A stretch of DNA of 64,000 nt from CAZOHG01 sp964579725 (GTDB taxonomy: Bacteria; Zhuqueibacterota; JdFR-76; BMS3Abin05): the NCBI GenBank assembly GCA_964579725.1, contig CAZOHG010000014.1, positions 3,568 to 67,567 of the forward strand, in the 5' to 3' direction. Below the pieces are notes generated by a model. The model was not told the origin of the DNA, searched no databases, and worked only from the letters and a program-made list of their open reading frames with translations. Of this stretch, positions 1-9,365 are shown piece by piece (within the stretch, counting starts at the first letter, position 1; each line of letters opens with the position of its first letter). A program made the translations under genes and the position numbers.

Positions 1-22
1 TCAATTGAGGGAGGTGAATTTT

Positions 23-379
23 ATGAAGAAGATCCTCGTTGTGGAGGATGAAGAAAGTCTGCGTTTGTTGTACGAGGAAGAACTCAAAAATGAGGGCTAC
101 AATGTCGTAACAGTGGAGTCGGGTGAAGAGGCAATTGACCTCTTGGAGAAAAATGGCATCGATTTAGTTGTACTGGACATTCGGCTTACCGGGATTAACG
201 GACTGGAAGCTTTGGAGGAAATGCTTCTTAAAAACCGAAATCTCAAAGTCATTATTAACACAGCCTACGCCAATTACAAAGACGATTTCAGCTCCTGGCT
301 GGCCGACGCCTATTTAATTAAATCGTCCGACCTCACTGAGTTAAAAGCGACAATTAAGAATCTACTGGAAGAAAAATAG
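23..379 (+). CDS. Receiver-only response regulator
   Basis: A 118-residue CheY-like receiver domain with no output domain. The N-terminal ILVVEDEE supplies the acidic pocket, the phospho-acceptor Asp lies in LVVLDIRLTG (about residue 53), and the conserved Lys lies in AYLIKSSD. The ATG at 23 is preferred over the in-frame TTG at 5 because GGGAGGTG sits just before it. Such proteins relay phosphoryl groups or act by protein contact. No histidine kinase is adjacent, although the left neighbour is outside the window. It ends 7 bases before the alanine-dehydrogenase-like gene, so the two are probably co-transcribed. Family assignment is firm; the partner is unknown. Confidence 0.9.
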   Translation: MKKILVVEDEESLRLLYEEELKNEGYNVVTVESGEEAIDLLEKNGIDLVVLDIRLTGINGLEALEEMLLKNRNLKVIINTAYANYKDDFSSWLADAYLIKSSDLTELKATIKNLLEEK

Positions 380-386
380 GCCGCAG

Positions 387-1505
387 ATGAACATTGGCGT
401 TTTGAAGGAAGATTTTCGCCGAGAGGGGCGTGTTGCCCTGATTCCCGCGACTGTCAAGGCTCTGGTTTCGCGCGGGCACGCCGTCTTTGTGGAAGATGGG
501 GCAGGGGAAAAGAGCCGATTCGGCAATGAAGATTATCGAAAGCTGGGTGCCAATATTGTCTACACGGCGGATGAAATTTTCGGGCGTTCGGACATTGTGC
601 TCAAAGTGGCTCCCCCGACGCGAGAAGAGTACCAAAAAATGAAGCCCGAACAAATTGTTTTCGCCGCTTTCGGTTTACCTATTGTGCGAAAGGAATTGGT
701 GGAATCCCTTTTGACAAAAAAAATTGCGGCATTCGGCTACGAAGCGATTCAAGAAAATGACGGCAGCCACCCGATTTTGCTTCCCATGAGCGAAATTGCC
801 GGCCAACTTAGTATTATTTCTGCCTCGCATTTTTTGCAAACCAACCAGGGAGGAAGGGGGATTTTGTTGGGTGGTGTGGCAGGCGTTCCCTCGGCCACTG
901 TGGTCATTTTGGGAGCAGGGGTGGCCGGTACGTGTGCTGCTCGAACGGCAATTGGCCTTGGTGCTCAGGTTATTATGTTGGACAAAAACATCAATCGCCT
1001 TCGTAGAATCAACGATCTCTTTGAACGACGGGTGATTACGGTTGTTTCCAATCGCTATAATATTGAAAAGGCTGTGCGTTTTGCGGATGTGTTGATCGGG
1101 GCGATTTTGGTGCCGGGCGAGAGGAGTTCCCTTTTGGTGTCGCGAGAAATGGTACGACAAATGCGGCCCAAATCCATTATCATTGACATTTCCATTGACG
1201 AAGGCGGCTGCGTGGAAACGTCGCGCCCCATTACTATTTACGACCCACCCTATTTGGAAGAAAATGTCCTCCACTACCCGGTTCCAAACATGCCCGCAAT
1301 GGTTTCTCGAACAGCCACCTACGCCCTGGCCAATGCTTTTCTCGCCTATTTAATTGAATTGGTTGAAAATGGGTTGGAGGAGGCGCTTCGGAAAAATGCG
1401 GCTCTGCGACGAGGGCTCTATTCCTACAAGGGCTATTTGGTAAAAGAAAATCTGGCAAAAGGATTTGACCTGCCTTTTCAGCCGCTGAAAACCTTGATTT
1501 CCTGA
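387..1505 (+). CDS. Alanine dehydrogenase-like protein (Ald/PNT family)
   Basis: A full-length (372 aa) member of the alanine dehydrogenase/transhydrogenase-alpha family, which in classical members oxidises L-alanine to pyruvate and ammonia with NAD. The substrate-binding N-lobe has VLKVAPP with the conserved Lys73. The Rossmann NAD motif is VILGAGVAGTCAA (about 173-185). DISIDEGG keeps the catalytic Asp. Compared with classical Ald, the segment that normally reads FLHLA is FAAFGLP, so the catalytic His96 is Gly96. This suggests a divergent subgroup, so the amino-acid specificity is not certain. It lies 9 bases upstream of a CoA-transferase gene, suggesting an operon for amino acid or carboxylate metabolism. 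The start is the only good ATG; its ribosome site is weak. Confidence 0.85.
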   Translation: MNIGVLKEDFRREGRVALIPATVKALVSRGHAVFVEDGAGEKSRFGNEDYRKLGANIVYTADEIFGRSDIVLKVAPPTREEYQKMKPEQIVFAAFGLPIVRKELVESLLTKKIAAFGYEAIQENDGSHPILLPMSEIAGQLSIISASHFLQTNQGGRGILLGGVAGVPSATVVILGAGVAGTCAARTAIGLGAQVIMLDKNINRLRRINDLFERRVITVVSNRYNIEKAVRFADVLIGAILVPGERSSLLVSREMVRQMRPKSIIIDISIDEGGCVETSRPITIYDPPYLEENVLHYPVPNMPAMVSRTATYALANAFLAYLIELVENGLEEALRKNAALRRGLYSYKGYLVKENLAKGFDLPFQPLKTLIS

Positions 1506-1514
1506 GAAAAAAAT

Positions 1515-2813
1515 ATGCGTTGGATTGACCAATATCGAGAAAAAGTGGTTTCGCCCGAAGAAGCGGTTTCCGTTGTTCGCAGCGGTGACCGTATTTACAT
1601 GTCCGGCAATGCCGCCACTCCGTACATTCTCCTCAATGCTCTGGCTCGACGAAAAGATGAGCTGAAAAATATAGAAGTGACCCATGTTTTGCTGCTTGGC
1701 GACGACCCTTTGTCCGGTCCTGAAATGGAGGGACATTTTCGTCATCGATCGCTTTTTGTGGGCCCGGCCGACCGAAAGGCTGTCAATGAAGGCCGCGCCG
1801 ACTACGTACCCATTTTTCTTTACGAAATCCCCGATCTCTTTTCCTCCGGAATTTTGCCCATTGATGTGGCCATTGTTCACACCTCGCCTCCGGACGAACA
1901 CGGCTTTCTTTCGTTTGGGGTTGAGACGGTTGCCACAAAAGCCGCCGTGGAAAATGCCCGAATGGTGATTGCCCAGGTAAATGAAAAAATGCCAAGGGTT
2001 TTGGGGGATGCCTTTGTTCACATTTCGCGCGTGAAGAAAATTGTGGAAGTTTCGGAGGAATTACCCACCTTGCAATTGGGCGCATTTTCTGAAGTAGAAA
2101 AGAAAATTGGGCGCTCCATCGCCGATTTGGTAGAAGACGGATCCACCATTCAGCTCGGAATTGGGGGAATTCCCAATGCAGTGCTCTTTTTTCTCAAGGA
2201 CAAACGCGATCTGGGCATTCATTCTGAAATGTGCTCGGACGGCATGATGGAGGCCATTGAATCGGGTGTGGTGACCGGAGCCAAAAAATCCCTGCATCCG
2301 GGGAAAGTGATTGCCACCTTTGTCATGGGGACAAAAAAATTATATGAATATGTGGACAACAACCCGATTTTCGAGCTGCACCCTGTAAATTACACCAACG
2401 ATCCGTTTATTATTGCGCAAAATGAAAAAATGGTGGCCGTCAATTCCGCCCTGGAAGTGGATTTGACGGGACAAGTTTGCTCCGATTCCATTGGTTACCA
2501 GATCTATTCCGGTTTTGGGGGACAGGTCGATTTTATTCGGGGAGCAGCCCGCTCCAAAGGGGGAAAACCTATCATCGCCTTGCGCTCCACGGCCAAAAAG
2601 GACACAGTGTCCCGTATTGTTCCCCATTTGAAGGAAGGCGCCGGCGTGGTAACCTCCCGCGGGGATGTCCATTACGTGGTAACGGAATACGGGGTGGCTT
2701 TTTTACACGGTAAAAGTATTCGGGAGAGAGCCGAGGCGCTCATTAATATTGCCCATCCTAAATTCCGTGAAGACCTACTCAGATTTGCCAAAGCCAAGCA
2801 TTACATTCCTTGA
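1515..2813 (+). CDS. Acetyl-CoA hydrolase/transferase family (4-hydroxybutyrate CoA-transferase type)
   Basis: A 432-residue class I CoA-transferase. The N-domain has SGDRIYMSGNAATP and DVAIVHTSPPDEHGFLSFG. The C-domain has IQLGIGGIPNAV and the conserved region ending SEMCSDGMMEAIESG, where the Glu in HSEM is the expected catalytic thioester residue. The segment GGQVDFIRGAARSKGGK is typical of 4-hydroxybutyrate or butyryl-CoA:acetate CoA-transferases. It moves CoA between acyl donors and acetate or a related acid in the cytoplasm. With the Ald-like gene just upstream it may serve fermentation of amino acids or organic acids. The exact substrate cannot be read from sequence. Confidence 0.87.
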   Translation: MRWIDQYREKVVSPEEAVSVVRSGDRIYMSGNAATPYILLNALARRKDELKNIEVTHVLLLGDDPLSGPEMEGHFRHRSLFVGPADRKAVNEGRADYVPIFLYEIPDLFSSGILPIDVAIVHTSPPDEHGFLSFGVETVATKAAVENARMVIAQVNEKMPRVLGDAFVHISRVKKIVEVSEELPTLQLGAFSEVEKKIGRSIADLVEDGSTIQLGIGGIPNAVLFFLKDKRDLGIHSEMCSDGMMEAIESGVVTGAKKSLHPGKVIATFVMGTKKLYEYVDNNPIFELHPVNYTNDPFIIAQNEKMVAVNSALEVDLTGQVCSDSIGYQIYSGFGGQVDFIRGAARSKGGKPIIALRSTAKKDTVSRIVPHLKEGAGVVTSRGDVHYVVTEYGVAFLHGKSIRERAEALINIAHPKFREDLLRFAKAKHYIP

Positions 2814-3318
2814 AGCTTTTCTCAAAATTTTATGTCACCCTTTCAGAACGGTTTTCAATTCATATTTGATTTTTCCTCAAGGCGTTGCCCATGGCCATTT
2901 TATTGTGTCCCTTTGGGGGGAAAGATTCCATTTTGGAGTCAAAATAATATTTCAATGGCCACATTTTCTCATTTAATTTTTTCCGTGCCTATTTCTCAAT
3001 TCTAAAAGAAGCGGACGCTGCTCGTGAATTTATTGAAAAAGACCAATCCATGCGAAGCATCGCGCTTCTGGAAGAGCCGCTTGATCTCAAATCGACGAAT
3101 TGATTGGTGAACGGGATTGGTTTCCGCTATTTTTTGAAATTAACAAAATGTTTCGAAATGACAATAAATCATTAAAAAACAATTCGAAAATAAAAATCAT
3201 CCCAGAGGAAATCCGCAACAGAATGTTTCACTATTTTTAGTTGGGTGTTTTCTTTCTTGCTAAAGAGGCTAATTTTGATTATTTTATGTGCGGAAAGAAA
3301 AAGTGGAAAGTGTGCCCG
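2814..3318 (+). other. AT-rich intergenic stretch without a convincing gene
   Basis: About 500 bases between the CoA-transferase and queG. It is more AT-rich than its flanks. One frame is open from 2950 to 3104 and includes a protein-like string (AAREFIEKDQSMRSIALLEE), but it has no start codon with a ribosome site and I do not recognise it. It may be a decayed gene end or chance. No strong terminator, tRNA or repeat was seen. Confidence 0.4.
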
Positions 3319-4428
3319 ATGAAAATCGCCGAAATCGAAAATTGGGGTGAAGAAACACGAAGAATTAAAAATCTTTTTGAAAGGTTAGGGTGCGATTTGG
3401 TTGGCGTGGCCCCTGCAAAGCACTTTCCGGAAATGGATTTTTTTGAAAATTGGCTGGATCGTGGTTTCGCGGGTGAGATGAATTACCTTCAGCGGCACCG
3501 TGAAAAATCGGTAAATCCGCGGAAAATTCTTCCTTCTGTACAAACGGTGCTGGTTTGCGGACAACTTTACGAAACGCCCCTGCCGCATGAAACAGCCGTC
3601 CACAATAGCCATAACGGGTGGATTTCCCGCTACGCCTGGGGGGAAGATTACCATGATCGGTTGCTAAAAATCTTGCGCACCGGGGTCGAATGGCTGAACC
3701 AAAAATTTGACGATTTGGAATACCGGTTTTATGTCGACACCGGTCCCACACGCGATCGAATTTGGGCGCGGTACGCAGGACTTGGTTGGTTCGGGAAAAA
3801 TACTTGTTTCATTAATCAAAAAGTGGGCTCCTATTTTTTTCTGGGGGAAATCTTTTTAAATTTGCCCCTGCAAACGGACAAGCCGGCCGCCGAGCGCTGT
3901 GGTACGTGCACGCGCTGTTTGGAAAGCTGTCCCACAAAAGCTTTAGTGGAGCCCGGTGTTTTGGATGCCAGAAAATGTATTTCGTACCTGACAATTGAGC
4001 TGAAAACAGCAATCCCGGAAAATTTGCGCGACGCAATTGGTACGAACATTTTTGGCTGTGACATTTGTCAGGACGTGTGCCCGTGGAATCGCCGGGCGCC
4101 GCAAACCCGAGAAGACGCCTATTTACCCAGGGAAGGGTTTTACCACCCGGATTTGGGCGATTTCTACAAATGGGTGCGGGATGAATTTCCAGGTCGCTTT
4201 AAGAAGAGTCCATTAAAGCGAACCAAACAACGGGGTTTACTTCGCAACGTAGCTGTGGCAATGGGCAATTCGGGCCAAAAAGAATTCAAGTCGGCGCTGG
4301 CGGAAATGGCCGAAAGCGACGATCCCCTTGTTCGGGAACACGCCCAGTGGGGTCTTGAAAAACTGAAAAACCGACAATCGAAAAAGCAGAGGGTAAAACC
4401 GACTAAATCAGGGAAAACATCCAGTTGA
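3319..4428 (+). CDS. queG: Epoxyqueuosine reductase
   Basis: QueG carries out the last step of queuosine biosynthesis, reducing epoxyqueuosine in tRNA to queuosine with cobalamin and two [4Fe-4S] clusters. The 369-residue product has the family hallmark YVDTGPTRDRIWARYAGLGWFGKNTC, with the active-site Asp in VDTGP (quoted here in overlapping parts: YVDTGPTRDR, YAGLGWFGKN). It also has two ferredoxin motifs, CGTCTRCLESCP and CDICQDVCPW, and a C-terminal HEAT-like helical segment (RGLLRNVAVAMGNSG) used for tRNA binding. The ATG at 3319 gives the normal family N-terminus (MKIAEIENWG); the upstream in-frame TTG at 3241 adds 26 unconserved residues. Monocistronic, or leading the next gene with a 60-base gap. 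Confidence 0.93.
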   Translation: MKIAEIENWGEETRRIKNLFERLGCDLVGVAPAKHFPEMDFFENWLDRGFAGEMNYLQRHREKSVNPRKILPSVQTVLVCGQLYETPLPHETAVHNSHNGWISRYAWGEDYHDRLLKILRTGVEWLNQKFDDLEYRFYVDTGPTRDRIWARYAGLGWFGKNTCFINQKVGSYFFLGEIFLNLPLQTDKPAAERCGTCTRCLESCPTKALVEPGVLDARKCISYLTIELKTAIPENLRDAIGTNIFGCDICQDVCPWNRRAPQTREDAYLPREGFYHPDLGDFYKWVRDEFPGRFKKSPLKRTKQRGLLRNVAVAMGNSGQKEFKSALAEMAESDDPLVREHAQWGLEKLKNRQSKKQRVKPTKSGKTSS

Positions 4429-4488
4429 GCGTTGGCGAAACGATTGGACGAAGTGAACAAGAAAAAATCTGAAAAATGAGGAACACAG

Positions 4489-7353
4489 ATGTTGGACGCA
4501 AAAAAGATTGAAGCAGATTTGAAAAAGCGGGTTTCCGGAGACGTTCGATTTGACAACGTCTCACGAATTTTATTCAGCACGGCGGCTTGTATGTACGAAA
4601 TAAAGCCGCTGGGGGTGGTGTCTCCCAAGGACAAAAATGACGTCATTGAAGTCGTAAAATACGCTCACGATCACAATATTCCGGTTACGCCGCGTGGAGC
4701 CGGCTCCAGTTTGGCCGGGCAGGCAGTCGGCGCCGGAATTATTCTGGATTTCGCCAAATACATGAATCGAATTTTGGACATAAACATCGAGGAAAGAACC
4801 GTTCGTGTGCAGCCGGGGGCCATTTTCGGCCGATTATTGGAAGCACTTAAACCGTACCAAATGTTTTTTCCGCCTGATCCGTCCAGTGGAAAGTTTTGTA
4901 CCCTGGGAGGAATGGTGGCCAACAATTCCGGCGGTGCGCATTCGGTTAAATACGGCACAACCAAGGATTACATCGAAAGCCTGGAAGTAGTGCTTTCCAA
5001 CGGTGAGCTCATTCAAACCGGAAATGTACCGGTGAACAAAGGAAATGCGGAACCCCTTTATCCTCAAAACAGTTTTGCCGACGATGTTTTTCAAAAAGTG
5101 TTCACGCTGGTTAGGCAGAATAAAAAGCAAATTGAGCGGCACACGCCGCACGTTTCGAAAAATGCCAGCGGGTACAATTTGAAAGAAACCTTCGACGGAA
5201 AAAACTACAATTTGGGAAAACTTTTTGTGGGTTCCGAAGGTACTTTGGGGGTTGTCACGGAAATGACGCTGAAAATAGTGCCGTTGCCGAAAGAACGAGC
5301 GGCTCTCTTGGCCTATTTTGACAGTCTCGACAAAGCGGGGGAGGCTTTGGTTCAGATTTTAAAACACAAGCCCAGCGCCCTGGAAATCATGGATCGTTAC
5401 TTTTTCGATTTTGTTCGTGAAAACGACCCCAAATTCGATGAAATTTTACCCCGAAATTTGGAGGCTGCTCTTCTTATTGAGTTCGAAGACGACGATTTGG
5501 CTCGGGTGCGCGAGCAGATCGAAACACAGGAAAAAGAGCTGTTGCAGGGGTCCAAATTGGCGTTCGGTGCCGAAAAAGCATTTGATCCCGCTGAGCAGGC
5601 TCGTCTTTGGGCTGTTCGGAGTTCCGCCTGGTCGCTTATTAACAAAGTGAAGGGGCGCCGGCGCCCGCAAAATTTTATTGACGACGTGGCCGTTGACCCC
5701 GCTAAGATTCCTGAATATTTGAGGGGGTTGTACAAAATTTTCGACAAATACGGCGTCGTTGCCATTAATTACGGCCATGCCGGAAACGGAAACATTCACG
5801 TCAATCCGCTGCTGGATTTAAAAGACCCTGAGGATTTGAAGCGGCTGCGAGGTCTGGCCGAAGACGTGGCTCAACTGGGGATTTCTTTGGGAGGAACAAT
5901 TTCGGGAGAGCACGGCGACGGGCTGGTTCGATCGCCTTTCCTAAAGGATTTGTGGGGACCAGTCTACGACCTGTTTGAAGAAGTCAAGGCCATTTGCGAC
6001 CCCCAGAATATTTTGAATCCCGGGAAAATTGCGGGACCTTTGAAATTTCAAATGGACGAAAATCTTCGCTACGGAAAAGATTACCGGCGCGTGAAAACGA
6101 ACACATTTTTCGATCGACCCGATTTACAGGAAGAAATTGAAAAATGCCACGGCTGCGGAACCTGTTGGTCTTATTGTCCAATGGCTTTGGAATTGAAGGA
6201 GGAAGCGGCCACGGCCCGTTCCAAAGCCAATGTGCTGCGACATGTCATTTCGGGAAAAATAGACCCCGCCTACTTGTTAGACGACGATGTAAAACGCGTG
6301 ATGGACATGTGTTACAATTGCAAGCTTTGCCTCACCGAATGCCCCACCAACGTGGATATTCCCCGCATTGCCATTGAAGCCCGCACTTATTACGTGGAGC
6401 ACAAAGGCCAATCCTTTCAAAATAGGGTTCTTGAAAATGCTTACTTGAATTCTAAAATAAACAGCCTGTTAGCGCCAATTTCCAATACGATTTTGAAAAT
6501 ACCGGTAACGCGGACACTCATGGATGCCACCGTTGGCATTCATCCCAAACGTGAATTTCCCGTTTTTGTCCGTCCCAGCTTTGATCGGTGGGCCAAAAAG
6601 CACCAATCGATTCAAGGCAAACGCAAGGTTGTTTATTTTGCCGGATGCTACGCTAATTTCAACGACGTAGATGGTGAGGCCATTGCAACGGTACAGGTTT
6701 TGGAGAAAAACAATGTGTCGGTGGTCATTCCCAAATTCAAGGGAAGCGGGGTGGCCAAAATTACGTTGGGCGATCGAGAATCGGTAAAAAAGGATGCCGA
6801 GTACAATATTCGCATTATGAAGTACTACATTGAACAAGGATACGACATTGTCGCCAGTTCAGCCAGTCCCGGGTTGGCCATCAAACGGGATTGGCCGGAA
6901 ATTTTGCACACGTCGGACGCCGAACTTGTTTCCAAGCACACCTACGATATTCATGAATATTTGTGGAAATTGCATGAGGCGGGGGAACTAAATACCGATT
7001 TCCACCCTCTTCACAAACGGATTGTTTACCACAATCCGTGTCATTTGAAGGCGCAGAATATTTCGCGGGAACCCATTGAGTTGCTTCGGCTCATCCCGGG
7101 TGTGGAAGTTGTTGAAATTGAAGATACCTGCTGTGGAATGGCAGGAACGTTTGGGTTCAAAAAGCAGAATTTCGATCTTTCTTTGCGAATCGGAAATGCG
7201 CTGTTTCGAAATATCCGGTCGGCCGAACCTGATTGGATTACCACCGGTTGTGGAACCTGCAACGTGCAAATTAAACAGGGAACGGGGCAGGAAGTTTTTC
7301 ATCCGATGAAAATTCTCCGCGAGGCGTACGGGCTGGCAAAAACGGACTCGTAA
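4489..7353 (+). CDS. FAD-linked oxidase fused to Fe-S/CCG oxidoreductase (GlcD-GlpC type)
   Basis: A 954-residue fusion. Residues about 40-190 form a VAO-type FAD domain (TPRGAGSSLAGQAVGAG, GGMVANNSGG). Residues about 200-520 form the FAD-oxidase C-terminal domain (NYGHAGNGNIHVNP, GTISGEHGDG). Next come two [4Fe-4S] motifs, CHGCGTCWSYCP near 552 and CYNCKLCLTECP near 607. Two CCG-like domains finish the protein: the first starts GCYANF near 719 but has KGSGVA instead of CCG, and the second has NPCHLKA and DTCCGMAGTFG near 880. This architecture oxidises 2-hydroxy acids such as D-lactate or glycolate and passes electrons to a membrane quinone or other acceptor. The substrate is inferred, not shown. 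The PAS-sigma54 regulator directly downstream may control it. Confidence 0.88.
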   Translation: MLDAKKIEADLKKRVSGDVRFDNVSRILFSTAACMYEIKPLGVVSPKDKNDVIEVVKYAHDHNIPVTPRGAGSSLAGQAVGAGIILDFAKYMNRILDINIEERTVRVQPGAIFGRLLEALKPYQMFFPPDPSSGKFCTLGGMVANNSGGAHSVKYGTTKDYIESLEVVLSNGELIQTGNVPVNKGNAEPLYPQNSFADDVFQKVFTLVRQNKKQIERHTPHVSKNASGYNLKETFDGKNYNLGKLFVGSEGTLGVVTEMTLKIVPLPKERAALLAYFDSLDKAGEALVQILKHKPSALEIMDRYFFDFVRENDPKFDEILPRNLEAALLIEFEDDDLARVREQIETQEKELLQGSKLAFGAEKAFDPAEQARLWAVRSSAWSLINKVKGRRRPQNFIDDVAVDPAKIPEYLRGLYKIFDKYGVVAINYGHAGNGNIHVNPLLDLKDPEDLKRLRGLAEDVAQLGISLGGTISGEHGDGLVRSPFLKDLWGPVYDLFEEVKAICDPQNILNPGKIAGPLKFQMDENLRYGKDYRRVKTNTFFDRPDLQEEIEKCHGCGTCWSYCPMALELKEEAATARSKANVLRHVISGKIDPAYLLDDDVKRVMDMCYNCKLCLTECPTNVDIPRIAIEARTYYVEHKGQSFQNRVLENAYLNSKINSLLAPISNTILKIPVTRTLMDATVGIHPKREFPVFVRPSFDRWAKKHQSIQGKRKVVYFAGCYANFNDVDGEAIATVQVLEKNNVSVVIPKFKGSGVAKITLGDRESVKKDAEYNIRIMKYYIEQGYDIVASSASPGLAIKRDWPEILHTSDAELVSKHTYDIHEYLWKLHEAGELNTDFHPLHKRIVYHNPCHLKAQNISREPIELLRLIPGVEVVEIEDTCCGMAGTFGFKKQNFDLSLRIGNALFRNIRSAEPDWITTGCGTCNVQIKQGTGQEVFHPMKILREAYGLAKTDS

Positions 7354-7387
7354 TTTCGAGCGAAATAAAGAAGTGAGGCGTTTGAAA

Positions 7388-9070
7388 ATGCCCCGAACAA
7401 AAATAGAAAAAGTCCAGCCTCCGGTGCCCATGTTCACTGTGGACACCAAAGGGGAAATCCTAACCTGGTCACCCCAAATGGAATCGCTTCTAAGACTGAA
7501 ATCCTCGGAGGCGGTTGGCCAAAATTGCGACGAAATTTTGGATTGTCGGCGCCCAAAAGATTGTATTTTGGAGCGCGGCAAAGACCCCGTCAATATTTTG
7601 CACCTTTGTCCCGTCACTTTTCGACTGAATGGGGGTAAAGACAACGAGCTCATCTTAAACGAGCTGCCTATTTTTGACGAAAAAGGCCGGTTGTCCGGCG
7701 CAATTATTTACGTTGTTCGACTGCCGCGCGAAACCCGCTCACAAACTCATTGTATTAATGCCAAGGAAGAGTTTTCGGCCATTATTAACAGTATTGCGGA
7801 CGGCGTGTTTACAATCGATCAATCTTGGAGGGTCACGTCGTTTAATCGAGCCGCCCAAGAAATTACTGGTTTTAAAGAAGAAGAGGTTGTCGGCAAATTC
7901 TGCAAAGATATTTTGCGTTCCAACAAGTGCAGCGAGGGTTGTCCGTTGGCGCTCACTTTGGAGAAAGACCACCAGATTTTTCGATACGAATTGGAGATCC
8001 TGGACAAAAACGGCAAGAAGCACACCATTAGTGCGAACACGTCCGTTTTGAAGGATTTGTACGATCACCCCATTGGCGGAATTGTTTCTTTTCACGATAT
8101 TTCCACATTGAAACAATTGGTCAACCACATGAAAGGCAAGAGCCTGTTTGAAGGGATGGTGGGGCGATCCAAATCCATGCAAGAAATTTTTGATCTCGTT
8201 GAAGACATTGCTGACAGCCGCTCCACGGTGCTCATTACAGGCGAAAGTGGAACGGGCAAAGAAATGATTGCCAACGCTATTCAAAGGCGCAGCAATCGCC
8301 GGAATAAGCCGTTTATTAAAGTCAATTGCAGCGTTTTCTCAGAAGGCCTTTTGGAAAGCGAACTTTTTGGTCACGTAAAAGGAGCGTTTACAGATGCTCG
8401 CTACGACAAGCCGGGGCGTTTTGAATTGGCCGACGGGGGGACCCTCTTTTTGGATGAAATTGGGGATGCTTCTCCGAAAATCCAATTAAAATTGCTTCGA
8501 GTGTTGCAGGAACACGAATTTGAACGTGTAGGCGGCGTAAAAACCATTCACGTGGACGTCCGGGTCATTGCTGCAACCAATAGGAACCTTGAAGAAGCTA
8601 TTGCAGACGGTCGATTTCGACAGGACCTATTTTACCGCTTAAACGTCATTCCCATTCACGTACCGCCGTTGCGAGAACGCAAAGACGACATTCCGTATTT
8701 AATTGAGCGCTTTTTGGAAAAATACCGCTTGTTGACGGGCAAAGAGATTCATGACATTTCCACCACTGCCATGGACATTCTCATGCTGTACGAGTACCCC
8801 GGCAATATCCGCGAGTTGGAAAATGCAATCGAATACGCATTCAATATGGCCAAAGGCTCGGTAATTGAAGAAGAGAATTTACCTTTTTCTATTCGCAGTT
8901 GCGAATGCCGGCGTAGCATCGCCGAAATCAATAAAAAACCTTCATATTCCGATGAAGTGTTGAAGGTTCTGGAGGAAGTGCGGTGGAATCGGCAGAAGGC
9001 GGCTGCGCGATTGGGAATCAGTCGGGTAACGCTCTGGCGCTATATGAAAAAATACGGGCTGGAAAAATAA
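7388..9070 (+). CDS. Sigma54-dependent activator with two PAS domains
   Basis: A 560-residue enhancer-binding protein. Two PAS domains (about 10-110 and 130-240) precede an AAA+ domain (about 260-490) with Walker A GESGTGKE, the sigma54-contact loop GAFTDA and Walker B LFLDEIGD. A Fis-type HTH (RQKAAARLGISRVTLWRYM) ends the protein. Both PAS domains are cysteine-rich in the same place: NCDEILDCRRPKDC in the first and FCKDILRSNKCSEGC in the second, suggesting a redox or metal-linked signal rather than phosphorylation. ATG 7388 is chosen over GTG 7373 because GTGAGG lies at proper distance before it. It follows the FAD/Fe-S oxidoreductase by 34 bases, a common arrangement for a local regulator. 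Confidence 0.9.
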   Translation: MPRTKIEKVQPPVPMFTVDTKGEILTWSPQMESLLRLKSSEAVGQNCDEILDCRRPKDCILERGKDPVNILHLCPVTFRLNGGKDNELILNELPIFDEKGRLSGAIIYVVRLPRETRSQTHCINAKEEFSAIINSIADGVFTIDQSWRVTSFNRAAQEITGFKEEEVVGKFCKDILRSNKCSEGCPLALTLEKDHQIFRYELEILDKNGKKHTISANTSVLKDLYDHPIGGIVSFHDISTLKQLVNHMKGKSLFEGMVGRSKSMQEIFDLVEDIADSRSTVLITGESGTGKEMIANAIQRRSNRRNKPFIKVNCSVFSEGLLESELFGHVKGAFTDARYDKPGRFELADGGTLFLDEIGDASPKIQLKLLRVLQEHEFERVGGVKTIHVDVRVIAATNRNLEEAIADGRFRQDLFYRLNVIPIHVPPLRERKDDIPYLIERFLEKYRLLTGKEIHDISTTAMDILMLYEYPGNIRELENAIEYAFNMAKGSVIEEENLPFSIRSCECRRSIAEINKKPSYSDEVLKVLEEVRWNRQKAAARLGISRVTLWRYMKKYGLEK

Positions 9071-9277
9071 AATCGCCTACAAAAAGGCTCCCGTTTTCGG
9101 ATGACTCTTCGGAACCCCATTCCATTGAAACGGATTTTCCCAACAGTTCGCTCTTGTTCTTTTTGTGGCGAATGCAATGAAAGCGGGAAAATTTGGAATT
9201 TGCTGATTAAAGCCATTCAATCCGCGTGCAAAATCCCGCTCAAAAATTTCCCCCTTTGAATTTCTCTCAAAAAGAAC

Positions 9278-9306
9278 TTGAATTTGACCAAATTAATTTT
9301 TATATT
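9278..9306 (+). promoter_or_regulatory. Sigma70-type promoter of the peroxiredoxin pair
   Basis: TTGAAT, 17 bases, TATATT, located about 60 bases before the ATG of the first peroxiredoxin. The same layout recurs before other genes in this window. The 295-base intergenic region holds no other feature that I can support. Confidence 0.55.
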
Positions 9307-9365
9307 AATAGCGATTCTTAAGATTAATTGGTCTCTTAAACCCCAAACCAGCAAGGAGGAGTACA

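Noticed and set aside
675..1274. Minus-strand open frame of 199 residues
   Set aside because: Shadow of the alanine-dehydrogenase-like gene; no motif or start signal.
4434..4447. A GG-N10-GG string before the FAD/Fe-S oxidoreductase as a sigma54 promoter
   Set aside because: The -12 GC is missing and the -24 part is not TGGCAC; too weak, although the activator gene nearby makes it tempting.
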